From contig NW_020954556.1 of NCBI RefSeq assembly GCF_900497805.2, forward strand, positions 31,918,979 through 31,982,978: 64,000 bases of DNA, in the 5' to 3' direction. The position numbers and the translations under genes were made by a program. The notes beneath the pieces are model-generated. The model saw only the letters and a program-made list of their open reading frames with translations, did no database searches and was not told where the DNA came from. Below are positions 1 through 12,179 of this stretch, one piece after another. Source of the stretch: Vombatus ursinus. Lineage: Eukaryota > Chordata > Mammalia > Diprotodontia > Vombatidae. The number at the start of each line of letters is the position of its first letter. Position 1 is the first letter of the stretch.

Positions 1-94
1 ACCAATAGGAGGAACCACCAGAAAGAGGAAACAAAACACAACAGGAGAAAAAAAGTAGCAAATAGTATGCTTCCATCTGCATTTAAACTCCATA

Positions 95-300
95 GTTCTT
101 TCTTCTTTGTGGATAGCATTTTCCATCATGAGGCCTTTGGAGATCCTTGTATTGCTGAGAAGAGTTAAGTTTATCAATATTAGTCATCGCACAATGTGGC
201 TGTTTTTGTGTACAGCTTTCTCCTGGTCCTGCTCACTTCACTCAGCATCAGACCATATAAGTCTTTCCAGGCCTTTTTCAGAATTTGTAATGATGCTTTG
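95..300 (-). mobile_element. L1 3'-region fragment (marsupial type)
   Basis: The plus strand reads as the reverse complement of the marsupial L1 ORF2 end and 3' UTR (blocks such as tccatcatgaggcctttgga, then ctcctggtcctgctcacttc). It is a truncated, diverged copy with no tail visible. Confidence 0.7.
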
Positions 301-948
301 TCCCCAAGTTAGAATGTTCAAGGTAGAAAGAGGTCCTAATTCCCATCTAGTCCAACCCCGTTACTTTATATGGAAGCCAGGATTCAAACTCATTTGCATA
401 AGACTCTTCACTGATGAAGAATAATTACTGGATATTCCTTGTTTGTGTTAGAGACATTGTTGGTGAGACTTTGGGAGAGGAGAGATTCTGGTTTTCTGGC
501 TTCCAACTTCAAGAGAAGAGACATATTGTTCCAAATTCTCTTCAGGAAGAGGTACCAGAAGGGAGGGAAAGATTCTGAGAAGAAGTCAATGTGGAGGAGT
601 ATACTTATAAATGTTTAACAACCAGATCTTCAGGAAAAAAAAATATATAATGTATGTGTGATATACTTTTAAATTTAATCTGCATCATTAACATTTTCTT
701 CATCTCTTTACAGTCTAGATAATCAACATAATAATAAATCAAGCCCTGATTTGTAACATTTATTGATTTCTGAGGTAAAAGTAGTCACAATAAAAATTTA
801 ACAATCATTTCCAACAAGCTGGCATAAGCTAGCTTTGAGATGCCCCTGCCTGACTTATAAAGGAGCCAGTGCCTCAATCATGCCCTTATACCCAGGTTGC
901 CATGTGAGAGAGACTTAAAAGGATTTCCCCTTGAGTAGTGGGATCAAG

Positions 949-950
<2 letters not shown>
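301..950. other. Noncoding, no feature recognised
   Basis: AT-rich sequence without a recognisable repeat or a protein-like frame. The 105-codon frame at 107-424 overlaps the L1 fragment and is a chance frame. Confidence 0.5.
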
Positions 951-988
<38 letters not shown>

Positions 989-1006
989 CTTTCTCTCTCT
1001 CTCTCT
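951..1006 (+). repeat. (CT)n microsatellite
   Basis: Near-perfect CT dinucleotide tract with one gtgt interruption. Confidence 0.97.
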
Positions 1007-1354
1007 TATGGTTGAGCTGAGATATTGCATTACCTGTGGTAGAAAACTTTCACTCTCTGTATTTTCTTGTATATTCTAATCTGTATATATAACTTCTTTG
1101 ATACTTAAGGAGTCAAATAGACATAATTTTAGCCTGGTACTTCCTCTATGAAGAGAGTAAAATGACCACCCTAATGACCCTAATCTCTTGTTCTCCTCCT
1201 GATAAGAATCAAACTCTCTCTTGGAGATGGGTGGAGAAAGGAGAATACAGAGATATCTATCAGACCTCCCTGTGTGCCACATCTAGATGGACACACATAA
1301 CCATGGGCAATACCCACAAACCTTATTAATGGAGAAACTCATATAAATGAAGAA

Positions 1355-1485
1355 ACTCAGGCCTGATGAGGTGAAAGGAATACCTAAGGTCACAGAGATA
1401 ACAAGTAGCAGAGTCAGGACTTGAAACCAAGGTCTTGGACCTCAAATTCTATTGTCTCTGCCATTTATCATGCTACCTTTGAAAG
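1355..1485 (-). mobile_element. MIR-type CORE-SINE fragment
   Basis: Diverged copy in reverse orientation: the 'aaggtcacagagataacaag' core followed by 'caggacttgaaaccaaggtc'. Both ends are eroded. Confidence 0.6.
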
Positions 1486-1549
1486 TAAAGTGACTTTTGC
1501 CCAAGAATACAAAGCTGTCCAAGAGTCTGTCAGAGAGAATTCTAAACAA

Positions 1550-1738
1550 ATGTAATCCAAGAAGCATTTAATACAATGTAAGGCAGTACACTAGGCATAG
1601 AGAAAATAATGGTCACAAGATTATAGGTCTGGAAGGAAATAAACAAAAAAAAAAAATGGCCCCTACCTTCAAAGAGCATCCAGTCTATTAGTGATAGGGG
1701 TAATAGAGCACAAACACACAAAGACACATACATTAAAA
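1550..1738 (-). mobile_element. L2 3'-end fragment
   Basis: Reverse complement of the L2 3' terminus: a remnant of 'catttaatac..', then the 'cccctaccttcaaagagc' and 'atccagtctatta' blocks in L2 order. Old and diverged. Confidence 0.55.
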
Positions 1739-1922
1739 ACTCTTGCTCTCAAGTGAAAGTAACTGGGTTCCAATCTAGTCAATGATGTTCATTGCCTGTA
1801 TGATCTTGGCCAAGTGATTTCACTTCGTTGGGCCTGATTTTCTACATCTATAAAATAAAGATGATTGGACTAGCTAATTCTTATACTTCTTTCAAACTCT
1901 AGTTTTATCATCCTTTGAGTCA
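1739..1922 (+). mobile_element. MIR-type SINE
   Basis: Sense copy: ctgggttccaatctag, then gatcttggccaagtgatttc, then the attggactagct and tttcaaactctag tail that marks the marsupial MIR-type subfamily also seen at 35270, 46285 and 52610. Confidence 0.7.
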
Positions 1923-2484
1923 GCATATACTTAAGAAAGAGCTTCTTTTCATTGTGGTGAATTCTTCTTTTCTAAAATGATCCTCTCCCTGTCAAGAAGT
2001 ATAGTAATGATCTAAATTCAATAATGGCTACTAATTCACTCACCTAGGGTCCCCTCCTCTGTCTGATCTCCTCCCTACCCCTACCTCCCAAATGAGCACC
2101 AAGCTTTCTTTCTTGCCTCCTTGAGATTAGCTTTGTCAGAAAAGAAGACAGAGTAATAAAAGATGCTTAAGCTATTTTCTCATGTTTTCTGTCAAGAGTA
2201 CCTTCCAGGTTCCTTCACTCTTCAAAAAAAGATGCTGCTTCATTGAGGAAGACCCTGCTTCCTTTAAACTTCTCGTCCTGAACCCCTGTCCCCACTCCTT
2301 AAACACAATTTTATTTTTATAAAGAGTAAAGCAGGTGGACTGGAGTTTGCAAAGACCCCTTTCTATAACTGGGTTGTGAAATTCTTGACTAGCCCACACT
2401 GCCTCCAGTGCCTACTAGGGGACATACCAGACACTCTCCTGGGGAAACTATAAGAAGATTCCTTTTATTTTGAATATTTCAAAG

Positions 2485-2523
<39 letters not shown>

Positions 2524-3134
2524 ACACACACACACACACACACACAGGCACATGCACTAAGGGGGAGGGAGAATTCAACTGCCCTGCTCACTAAGAGGAT
2601 GAGTGAAGAGGGTCTTTTGTGATTGAGCTAGGAGGCCAATTCTTTTATGCATTGTACTGAGTATTCCCCCAGGACAGTTATTGGCCATGAGCTTAACAAG
2701 AAGACTGTACTGGGTGGGCTTTTATAAGCCTAAGGTGAAAATTCAGTCCTGCTGGGCTTGCTGAATCTAGTTCCAAACTCACAGGGATTTTAAAAAAGAG
2801 AGAGAGAGTGAGAGGGGTGATTTCCACTGACTGAAAAGCTCCTAGAAAAACTGGATTTTGCCTCTTGTGTCAGCAAAGAAATATAACAACGCATTCCTAC
2901 TTCTTTCTCCCTACCAAGCCAACAAGTCAATAATCTAGCGAAGGTTCTTCCCAGGCTAGTACTTGCATAAAAATGCCTTTCATAAGTAGAAGGGAAGCTC
3001 CCAATCATAATAGTGCCTAGAGAGCAGGGCATGGACTGGTTCTCAAGGAAGTAGGGATGTCTTGCTCCAAATGAGACCAATCCTTGAAAAAAAAAAATAT
3101 GGCTGATAATAACTCGGTTATATATCACCTTAGA
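1923..3134. other. Mostly single-copy noncoding DNA
   Basis: Apart from the CA tract at 2490-2546 I see no repeat and no gene. Open frames here lack protein-like composition. Confidence 0.45.
2490..2546 (+). repeat. (CA)n microsatellite
   Basis: CA tract with a single G substitution near its middle. Confidence 0.97.
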
Positions 3135-3600
3135 GTTTACCAAACACTTTTCTCATAAAAACCCTGTGAGACAAGTTAGTGTAAATATCCCCTTTTTACA
3201 GAGAAGATGATTAAGGTATAGTGAAATTAAGTGGGAATAAGCATTTATTAAATGTTTATTTACATGTGAGGCACTGTGCTAAGGACTTTATAAGTATTAT
3301 CTCACTGGATCCTCACAACAACTCTGAGGAGTTGGTGCTATATTACTCTCATTTTACAATTGAAGAAACTGAGGCAGGCAGAGGTTAAGTGACTTAAGGG
3401 TCACACAACTAGTAAGTGTCTGAAACTGGATTTGAACTCAGGTCTTCTTGACTCCAGGAAGCTGTTGCTCATTCCCCTGCACCACCTAATGGTATATAAA
3501 GTCCCATAGCTAGTACATGGCAGGAACCTGAATCCAAACTGAGATCTTCTGTACCCAGATCCAGTAATCTTCTCACTATGCCACACTGCCTCAGCTTGTC
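3135..3600 (-). mobile_element. MIR-type SINE split by a second one
   Basis: The outer copy begins at about 3135 (accaaacacttttctcat, then ttacagagaagatgattaag) and resumes at about 3495 with catagctagtacatggcagg through ctatgccacactgcctc. The interval 3236-3489 is a second complete reverse-strand copy (catttattaaatg through cctgcaccacct). The halves of the outer copy join in consensus order, so the inner copy inserted later. Confidence 0.7.
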
Positions 3601-4139
3601 CATGTTTTGTCACTTAAAGGATTCTACACAGTTTTTATTAGATTATGGTGATAAGAATTAACCTGTCACTCCTTCCAGAGATAACTAGATTTTATTGGGG
3701 GAACTCTAAAATAATATGAGCCTTCAAGACTCAAAAGAATAAATTTGTAAGAATATTGCAGACTATTGAGATATTTGATGGTGAAGGCACCTTCTGAGAA
3801 CCCTCTAATTGTACCTCATATCAGTAGTGCCCACCTATTTTGCCTACTTGTGAGGCCTTCCCTGACTCAAAGCAAGCCACATTCTCTTACCAAGGGCTCC
3901 TTGTCACCTAAGAGGTTGAGTGCCTTCTGAACAAAGCAAAATTGATTAATTGCCAATGCAGATATGGAAAATATGACCTTGATTTCATTTGCTTCAGGAC
4001 CTAACTGGGGATTTCTAGCCTTTTTCCTAAGGTCCTGCCTTCTCTTCATTATGTGACTACACAACAGAGAGATATATTTACTTCCCTTCAAATGAAAGGA
4101 TTTGAGTTAAAAAGAAAACAAACAAACAAGAGAAACAAG
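3601..4139. other. Noncoding, no feature recognised
   Basis: No repeat family or protein-like frame recognised. Confidence 0.5.
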
Positions 4140-4282
4140 ATTCAGAAATCTTCACTGGGTTTGTGACCTTGGGCAAATCATTTAATCTCTATGGACTTTA
4201 ATTTCTTTATTTACAAAATAAGAAGGTTGGACTATTAAGTGTTCACTAAGACACCTTTTCAGTCTCAGAATTCTATGGATTG
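4140..4282 (+). mobile_element. MIR-type SINE fragment
   Basis: Sense copy with tgtgaccttgggcaaatc and the 'aaggttggactatt' tail; the 5' third is missing. Confidence 0.75.
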
Positions 4283-4574
4283 TTTAAAAAATATGAATAA
4301 CATAATGTAAGTCTGGAAGTCTAGACCAAACCCAAAGAACACCAGATCTATTTAATTTTAAAAATCTGGCAAAGCTGTTGTTGGCTATTATGAAGATGAA
4401 GTAACCGGTTAGTTGACTGGATTTTTTTTTTTTACTGGATTGCTCTGGAATCACAGCAAAATATTTTGGGTAAGTGTTGATACAGTTTTCCACATATTGA
4501 AGGGCTAATGATAAAATGAACCTCACCAGGGGAACACTATAAAGCACCCCAAGAGCAAATGCCATAACGCATGG

Positions 4575-5050
4575 GGACCCCTTTCTTCGTCTTTCTCCTC
4601 TTCAATACCATACTCTACCCAGCTAACAAAATAATCTTAGAAAATAATACAAATATGACCATATATGTTGGTCTACTTTTCTTAAGGATTTCCAATGGTT
4701 GGTTACTTATTTCCTCTAGAACAAAATACCAACTTCTCATCTTGTCCTGGCTATCCTTCCAGTGTCATTAAAATCTACATATTTCTTACATTAAACTTCA
4801 CATATTCTATATTCCAGCCAAACTAATTTGCTATTTCCTAAACTTGGCATGTAAGTCTCTCGTCTCCATGTTTTGCATACCTGGAATCTACTATTTCCTT
4901 CCTTTTGCTGTTTAGTATCTCTGGCCCAGCTTATATGTCACCTCCTACAGAAAGTCACTCCTGATCCCTCCAGTTCTTACTATTCTCCGCCTTCTCAAAT
5001 TATGAGTGCATGTACTTTTTTTATATTCTGTCTTTATCTGTGTATAGCTG
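4575..5050 (+). mobile_element. L2 3'-half fragment
   Basis: Shows the ordered L2 blocks preceding the 3' end: attccagccaaactaatttg, then gtcacctcctacagaaagtc and cctgatccctcc. Its 3' terminus is probably the piece at 5590-5690; the intervening sequence is too diverged to assign. Confidence 0.7.
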
Positions 5051-5409
5051 TGTGCATATATATACACACATGTTCATAGTGTTGATGTATGTACTTTCTA
5101 TGAGTTCTATGAATAGCTCTATGTATCTATTTATCTAATATGTGTGTGTGTATCTATGTAACACCTCTTTTAAGGTTAGGTCCTGTTACTTTGGTGGAGA
5201 GTGGCCAAGCATGAGTATGGGTTGGAATACAAAAGGTAATGACATATTTCTTTGTCATTCAAAATGCAAAAGGTGGGAGTTGAGGATATAGCAAAACAAA
5301 TGAGGCTAAGGTAGGATTAGATTAGTTGTTAGCAACATTAAATGTCAATATTTGTTTACATGTTGTATCCCTACTCTCTATTCCTGTCCTCCCCAGTAGA
5401 CCACGATTC

Positions 5410-5570
5410 TTTTTTTTTTTTTTTAGTGAGGCAATTGGGGTTAAGTGACTTGTCCAAGGTCACACAGCTAGTACGTGTCAAGTGTTTGGTCTGAGGCCGG
5501 ATGGGATTTGAACTCAGGTCCTCCTGACTTCAGGACCAGTGCTCTATCCACTGCGCCACCTAGCTGCCCC
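5410..5570 (-). mobile_element. tRNA-derived marsupial SINE
   Basis: Reverse-strand, low-divergence copy. A T-run at the left is the complement of the poly-A tail, followed by gaggcaattggggttaagtg and ending at ctgcgccacctagctgcccc, the complement of the tRNA-like 5' end. Flanks acgattc (5403-5409) and atgattc (5572-5578) are a probable short target duplication. It lies between two L2 pieces. Confidence 0.9.
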
Positions 5571-5589
5571 TATGATTCGTAAAAGGTGG

Positions 5590-5690
5590 AAATATTTCTG
5601 TTTTGTTTTGTCTTTGTATACCTAGTGTATAACACAGGGTTTTAAAGATTGTAGGCACTAAATAAATGCCTCTTGGATTGGAAAACATCT
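5590..5690 (+). mobile_element. L2 3' terminus
   Basis: Reads tttgtatacctagtgtataa, then gcactaaataaatgcctctt, the usual L2 3' end. Probably the end of the L2 copy that starts at 4575. Confidence 0.65.
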
Positions 5691-6999
5691 TCATGTTCAA
5701 TGGCACCAATCTCCAGTTTTTCACTGGCACTCAAACCAGTTCTATCTAATGTGGGTGGGGAGTGCTTTCATTTGACTCTCATTTCAGTAGCATCCTATGG
5801 CCTTTGACCTATTAGCTAGTATTTTCAGGGTAAATGTGATGAAATCATTAGCAATTATCGAATTGTTATGTAAATGAAAACAATGATAACGACAATAAAA
5901 CTTTAGAGTAAAATATTGAAAATATGTATGACTTATGTCTGGATTAATTATTATTTGAAAATGCACTAATAAAATAGCCTTTAGAAATTAAAGGATATAT
6001 TATTTAGAGAAAATAGATTATATTCCTTTTTCACTTGATTATATCTTTAGTCATAGCCCTTTTTATGCTGAGCTTTATTTTCTATCTCCATCTTGTTCAC
6101 TAAATTCCCATATGGATAAATGAGGTGCTGGGAAGTTGCTATATGGGGTTAGATATAGTAGATTTACATAAATGCAGAAGGCAACCAGGTGACTAGGACA
6201 CACAAGTATAGGATACATATGTCAAAAACCTGTAGTTTTTGTATATTGTATGCATACAATGTACATGTAGTCAGAGTACGTTAATAGAGGGTATACCCAT
6301 CAAAAGAACATTTGGTCAGGGTCCATGAGCAGAGGACATTCATGTAGAGAGTATGCATGGTCAGGACATACATGATGTTGTAGAGATAACCTCTGCTGGC
6401 CATTGGGACACCATTTTCCTATCTCTCCTCAGTGTCATATCATCTCTTCTGCCTACCTACTAGCCTTGTGATCACAAAGCTGCTGTTCTGCTCTTCAGAA
6501 CCACCTACTAGATTTTGTGCTCCATCTAATTAGGTACAATGGTCAGAAAGCCTCTCACTGACAAAGATAGGGTGATGTTCTTTTAGTGAATAACCATTGA
6601 GGCTATGATCCAGCATACTTATCCAGACAATCAGTAAAGAATGTCCCCAGGCTAAGATTGTTTATTCTTTTAACTTACTTTTATGTGGTACTGATAAAGG
6701 TCACTTGTTCCAAATGACAATGTGATTTAGGCTTAGACATTTCCTTATAACTCTTGTTTAACCTCTCCTTGTGAGCCTGTGTTCCGAAAACTTATTTAAG
6801 AGAGTAGTCCTACCTCCTAAATCCCCATAGGAGAAATGAAGAGAATGGAAGAGTAGGGAAGGGAACGGAAGGGCAGGAAAGAGAAGGAAAGGGAAAGAAA
6901 AGGGCTCAATAAAGAAAACATGAATGTCAAAAGAAACTTTATTAAATTTATAAATAATAGAGATACCAAGAATACTATGAGAGGTTTGAAAATATCCCA
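5691..6999. other. Noncoding, mostly single-copy
   Basis: AT-rich, with a purine-rich tract at about 6833-6906 (runs of ggaa and gggaa). No gene or recognised mobile element. Confidence 0.45.
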
Positions 7000-7375
7000 T
7001 AAGATTACTAACCATGAGTTTTTGAGGAGATGGTTGTTAAACATTTACCAGTATATCCCTGGGGACACTTATGGGGAGCATGATAAGAGTGATGATCTAG
7101 TAAAGCAGACAAAGAAAGTGCTTAAACAAGTAGAAGGAAAGTTAAGAAAGAGTAGTGTCATGAAAATCGAGGAAGAAGGGAGAGTATAGGGAGGCCATGC
7201 ATAGATGAAGTATTCAACAGTGTTGAGTGCTACAATATGGAACAGAAAGAGAAGGATAGGGGAAAGTATATCAGGTTAGGCAATTAAGAGATCACTGATA
7301 ATTTTGGAGAGAAGTTCAATTGAATGATGAGGTTGGAAACCAGATCATCAATTTTGCATAACAAAATAATATCAC
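7000..7375 (-). mobile_element. L2 RT-region fragment
   Basis: On the minus strand this matches the L2 segment before the conserved 'dLSAAFDTVDH' reverse-transcriptase block: the complement contains ctctccaaaattatcagtga. Many breaks and no usable frame. It abuts the RTE element on its high-coordinate side. Confidence 0.6.
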
Positions 7376-7389
7376 CAAACTCCCTGAAC

Positions 7390-9500
7390 AAGACAGAATT
7401 ATGGTTAGAGTATTGACTCTCCAAAGGCATCTCTTCCTCATTGATTGGATTTTTGAAGTTCCAAGTCTAAAATAATATTCAGTGGCTCACAAAGCTTTCC
7501 TTGCTCTTTCCACACAACTTTCCTAACTTACCTAGAAAACTTAACCTTGACAGAGAAGTAATTCAATAACTTAAGGACATAAGGCAAGTCTTGCTAGTAA
7601 ACCTTATAGAATTCTTGTTTTTCATTTAGCAGCTTCTGAATTTCCCCATCATTTTTGGCAAACCAATATTGATGTTTGTGAATTTTCTGGCCCAGTTGAG
7701 TAAATGCAGTGTGGTACACCAAAATCTCTGAAAACTGCCCACCCCTTTCTTGCTCTATTTTTGTCAATCATATATTGGCTCAGCTTTCCCTCCAAGTTAG
7801 TAACAAACTAATCACACTCAGAGAAGCACTCAAATCTGTTGACATTAAGTCTTCTGGTAGTCATCTTGTTTTGGGGCTGCCCCTCTTATTGAATGTGAAT
7901 GTTTGACTTAGAGAGTATGTCTATAATTAGTCCAGCACTTTGTGCCACACATTGCCTTCATCACTCTCACATCCTGTCTGTCTCATCTCCTTAAAATGAC
8001 ATATGCTATTAAATGTGGCAAATGTCAATGTTTGCTGCAAGGTTGTATCCACGAAGTTTTATTGCATTTAGGTAAACAGAAGATAGTGTTTGTGATGAGG
8101 TCACAAGATGTATGAGTCTTCAGTAGTAAGTGACCATTGCTGTTGCTGTTTCTGACTCCATTTCTCCCAATGACTACCATGTCTGATCGCTTGTGCCTAC
8201 TCTAGCATTAAAAACCATCCAGAATTGCAATCTTGTCTTCTTTCAGGGTATTGCTGATGAGGGTCTCCAGGTCTTCATAAAATTTTTCTTTGACTTCATC
8301 AGGGTTCATCATGGTGGAAGCATATGCATTAATGATGGTGGCATGGCACTTTCCTGCAACAATCACATTGTCATGAGTTTGTCATTCACTCCTTTTGGGA
8401 AGCATACAAGCTTGTTGACTAGATTGGTTATGATTGCAAAACCTACACCAGGTTCATGGTACTCCCCATCACTGTGGCTAAGTGTCCAGCTCTGACTTTG
8501 GTAAGCTGGCCTTCATTTACCTGCCTTGTTCCATTCTGGGCTATTTGGATGTGATACCTGCTGAGCTCTCTTGCAATGGGAGCTGTTTGTCTTTTAAGTC
8601 TACTGGATTTCATGTTGTCTATAAGCATGTGTACATTGGATATACCAAAGGTGAGTAAAATCATCTTTGCAAAAGTTTTCATACATTTTGTTTGTTTGTT
8701 TGTTTTGACCACAGGTTTGGATCCTTACCTGGCATAATAAGCAGGTCAGGGTGAGGTGAATTAGACAATTTTTAAGGCACCTTTTCTAACCACTAACTTG
8801 CACCAGGAGGTATACAGGTGGACCTTAAAAAAGCCTGCTCAGACAACCAGAGGGCTGCTGAATCCCACTACCATTTCAGTCCAATGAGATGACCCCATAG
8901 CCTGTGTCACCTGTGGGCATGGTTGTGACTATAGCTCCAAGTTCATCTGTATCTGCTACATTGTCACTTGCCCATTGTCACAGAACTGAGGTGGGTAAAA
9001 ATGCTAAAACATTATAGGTGGTGTCTTCTGACTCATGCATAAGTTGGATTTAAGTGAGGCAAAGTTGTGTGAAGTTGTCAACCTCACTCTGTCTTCCAGA
9101 GTCATCAAAGTCCAGTGGCAAGACAAAAATCAAGACAACTGGTGATGGCTCAGGATTCAGTGAGTTCTTGGTTTCTTTGATGTCTGACCATGTTCTAAAC
9201 GCTCCACAGAGCCTGCTTCAGCCGCCTTCACAGCTGTCAGAAAAATTTGTTCACATTTGCCCATTCTTCCAGGAAAAGTCTTCATGCCTAGGGTAGACAC
9301 CCCCTTAACTCATTGATGGGTTTGAGGCCCACTGGTTAAGCTCAATCTCGTTTAACCCATCTACTGAGACAGTTTACTGGGGTGAGGTTGCTGTGCATAC
9401 TAAAGCTTCTTGAAGCCACAGAGAAGAGTTGGGAGGCAGGTGGACATCAAAGGTGGATGAGCAGCCCTGATAAAGGCTCAGCAGCCCTCACACCAGAGGT
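7390..9500 (-). mobile_element. RTE (BovB-like) LINE, 5' part
   Basis: Minus-strand RTE. From high to low coordinates it shows a 5' leader (9500-8720), an apurinic-endonuclease-like region (8700-8190), and a linker that translates in pieces related to the RTE segment between EN and RT (8150-7400; for example TNLEGKLSQYM and ENSQTSILV). No reverse-transcriptase catalytic block was found before the L2 fragment at 7375, so the 3' half is missing. The leader is shared with the short copies at 36525, 49393, 55207 and 61597. The copy is old, with many frame breaks. Confidence 0.75.
8190..8712 (-). pseudogene. RTE endonuclease-domain remnant
   Basis: The minus strand has an 89-codon open frame at 8712-8443 whose middle reads RQTAPIARELSRYHIQIAQ followed by VNEGQL. 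This aligns with the RTE/BovB N-terminal endonuclease segment (RRTALIARELsRYNIDIAALSET...DEGQLTE). Continuing toward 8190 in other frames, the complement encodes remnants of the 'LMTMRLpL..rhATIInAYAPTm..DEvKEkFYedLe' block. The expected catalytic 'SET' glutamate position reads NGT here, so the enzyme would be dead even without frame breaks. Family assignment comes from remembered RTE protein patterns. Confidence 0.75.
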
Positions 9501-9582
9501 GCTAGTCCTCCCTGAACACCCATACACCCCAACTCGAAGACTGGTAGATAACTAACTGCCACCATGATTTAAATAGGGTGAG

Positions 9583-9627
9583 ATTAGATAGATAGATAGA
9601 TGATAGATAGATAGATAGATAGATAGT
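9583..9627 (+). repeat. (GATA)n microsatellite
   Basis: GATA tetranucleotide array with one break. Confidence 0.95.
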
Positions 9628-10019
9628 GACCCTCAAAAAAAGAGAAAGATTGCTGAGTAATTTCTGCAAACGTGAGGGCCTAGACATAGCTGTGGGGAGC
9701 AAAAGTTTACTCCTTCTGGACCAATGTGTTGGGAGAGTAATGTAGGGGTGGGGAGGGGAAGAATAAGAGAAATCAAATGCAGTATTGGAGAACATTACCA
9801 AGTTCATCCAAAAAGATAGATTTCCATGATTGTAAGAGTGTGAAAGAAAGAGGTCCAATATGAAGGTCATATGTTTCTCTGGAAAAGAGAAATGTTGGTC
9901 CTAAAATGTGTCTATTCAAAATCCTTCTTTGCAATCAAAGTGTAAGAATTTGTTCCTGTATGGTGGCGCTTATAGCATTTAGTGCAACTTTAGAAAGTAA
10001 TTTTTAAAGAAATGCTATC

Positions 10020-10150
10020 TAGGCTCTTTCTTCTGGTGACCTTGAGCAAGTCATCTCCTGTCTTAGTTTCCTCATTTGTAAAATAAGGGCACTCGACTAG
10101 ATATTCCCTAAATTTTCTTCAAGTATAAGATTCTACCATCTATGTTCTGT
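10020..10150 (+). mobile_element. MIR-type SINE fragment
   Basis: Sense copy: gaccttgagcaagtcatc, then cctcatttgtaaaataaggg and the actagata tail. Confidence 0.7.
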
Positions 10151-10224
10151 TTCCTGATTAATGACATATTTATTAGAGATGAACAAATATCTAGTTCTTA
10201 ACTACCGTGCTGTTAAATTATATT

Positions 10225-10335
10225 TACCCATGTATGTACGTGATTATGTGTGTATCTATATGTGTGTGTGTATGTATCTACACATATACATACATACACA
10301 TATATAGATAAACACACATATATATGTATGTATAT
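10225..10335 (+). repeat. (TG/TA)n and (CATA)n low-complexity tract
   Basis: Alternating gtgtgt, catacata and tatata blocks. Confidence 0.9.
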
Positions 10336-11264
10336 AGTTTAATAATCATTATTATAAGACATTGTAACCAACCCCACCCCAGGAAAATAAATACCATTTC
10401 CTCACCAATAAAACTGAAGTGCTAATCAGTAACTGGAAGAATCCAATCAGATTATAGTATGCTATATAACAGGTAGCTTTGTAGAATATGTTTTCAATAT
10501 GCTAGTTGGCCTTGCTTCCTACTCTCTTCATAGGAATCCTTGGGATTTAAAACAGTGAAAAAGCACATTCTAAATGGTAGGATCAGAATTTTTTTTTTCT
10601 GAGTTACTCCTGAAATTCTCATTTAAAAAACAAAAATGACAACAACCAAACACTATTGTAGCCTCTGCATAAGATATATAGGCTGTGGTCCCTATTCTAC
10701 AATGTTAAGACATCAGAAGAAAAAAGTTAATTTGACCAATTTTCCAGATTTTTTTACTCTATGATGCTAAATGCACGTATTTGAAGTGGAATATTGAACT
10801 GAAAAGTGGACAACACACTAGCTTCAGACTTATATTACTGGGTTTAAAGCCTGATTATATACCAAACACTAGTCCCGTGACAATAGAAAAGTCAATCCTA
10901 AGTGCTCATGACTAGTTATTTTGTGAGGGAGTGGTGTAGGGTTGGGGGAGAGAGAAGGAATTTGCCTTCTCACTACAGGGAATATTCATGACCCAGGTCA
11001 CTATGAAGTTTATACACTACTGAAGCACTAGATACTGCTAGATTTGAAGATGAAGTTAGGATAGAGATAAGGAAGAGGTGTATACTTGCTAGAGAGGAAA
11101 AATATGTCCTAGGGTAAGGCTGTTATACACAAGGATGGAGTCAGAAGGAGAGAATCTCACCTAGAGTAGAGATAGTGAGAAGAAAAATCCCATTCCAGTG
11201 TGGGACTATCTATCTGCACATTCTAAATTTCATCAGCTAAGGGAAAAGTCTATCATATCATCCT
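10336..11264. other. Noncoding, no feature recognised
   Basis: No repeat family or protein-like frame recognised. Confidence 0.5.
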
Positions 11265-11400
11265 AGTTTGGGCTCTACTTTTATGCTCTGAGACTCAGTT
11301 TGCTTATCTATAAAATGGCCATGAAAATTTTACTTCCTACTTTGCAAGGTTGTATTATGAGGAAAGTATTGTTTTAAACCATAAATCACTACAGAAACAT
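11265..11400 (+). mobile_element. MIR fragment
   Basis: Diverged sense copy: gagactcagtttgcttatct, aaaatggccatg, then the gcaaggttgtattatgag block typical of the MIR 3' half. Confidence 0.6.
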
Positions 11401-12179
11401 TGGGGATTTATACTGCTTGTGTTTGGCTAAGGATTCTAGGGAAATAGACCCTTTGTACACTCAGCAAACAAACTCTACTACAACGTATTGACATCAAAAT
11501 AAACCTGGAGTGAAAAAACAAAGTGAGAATACATGTGCTCATGGGCTGCATAATCATTTTTGACTGTCCTGATCCTAGAATATACCTTCTGCAAAATAGT
11601 GATTTTTTGACTTCGTCCAGTATTAAATGTTAAGTACACTTTACAAATGTATCGGTCCAAGAAGAGCTTTATACAATATGAAAACACTACCAATAATCAA
11701 GCCAGATCTAAAACAATTCCTCTGGTATGTGTGACTACAAAATAAATTCAGCAACCATCTAGCATGCCCCTGGGGATGCAATGGCTACTCCTCCCAGGAG
11801 GTTGATCCATTTCTGAGTCAATGAAGGATACACTTTTCAGGTTATTTTCAGGTAATTGCTCTGCTCACCTGACTGGTGTGGACATAGCCACCTTCCATTC
11901 ATTGAAGTGCCCACACAAAACACCTACCTTCTGACATAGACGCCATATAGAAAGTGCCACTTGGACCATGGAATGCTCCAGAAAATGATTGAATTTATGT
12001 AGGTGCACAAAACCCTGGAGAAAAGTGGTACCAAAGAAACAGAGGGAAGGAAGAAAAAAAATCAGGAAGCAGAGAGAGGAAAAGATTGCATTCATTTAAT
12101 ATGTTTGCCTACATATATTCTACCTTTGAACCTTCCCAGTACAACTTCATACATTGTCTTTTGACATTATGCAGTTTGG
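11401..12179. other. Noncoding, mostly single-copy
   Basis: No recognised repeats. The open frames are short and unremarkable. Confidence 0.4.

Noticed and set aside
8193-8495. 100-codon plus-strand frame
   Set aside because: Antisense to the RTE endonuclease region on the minus strand.
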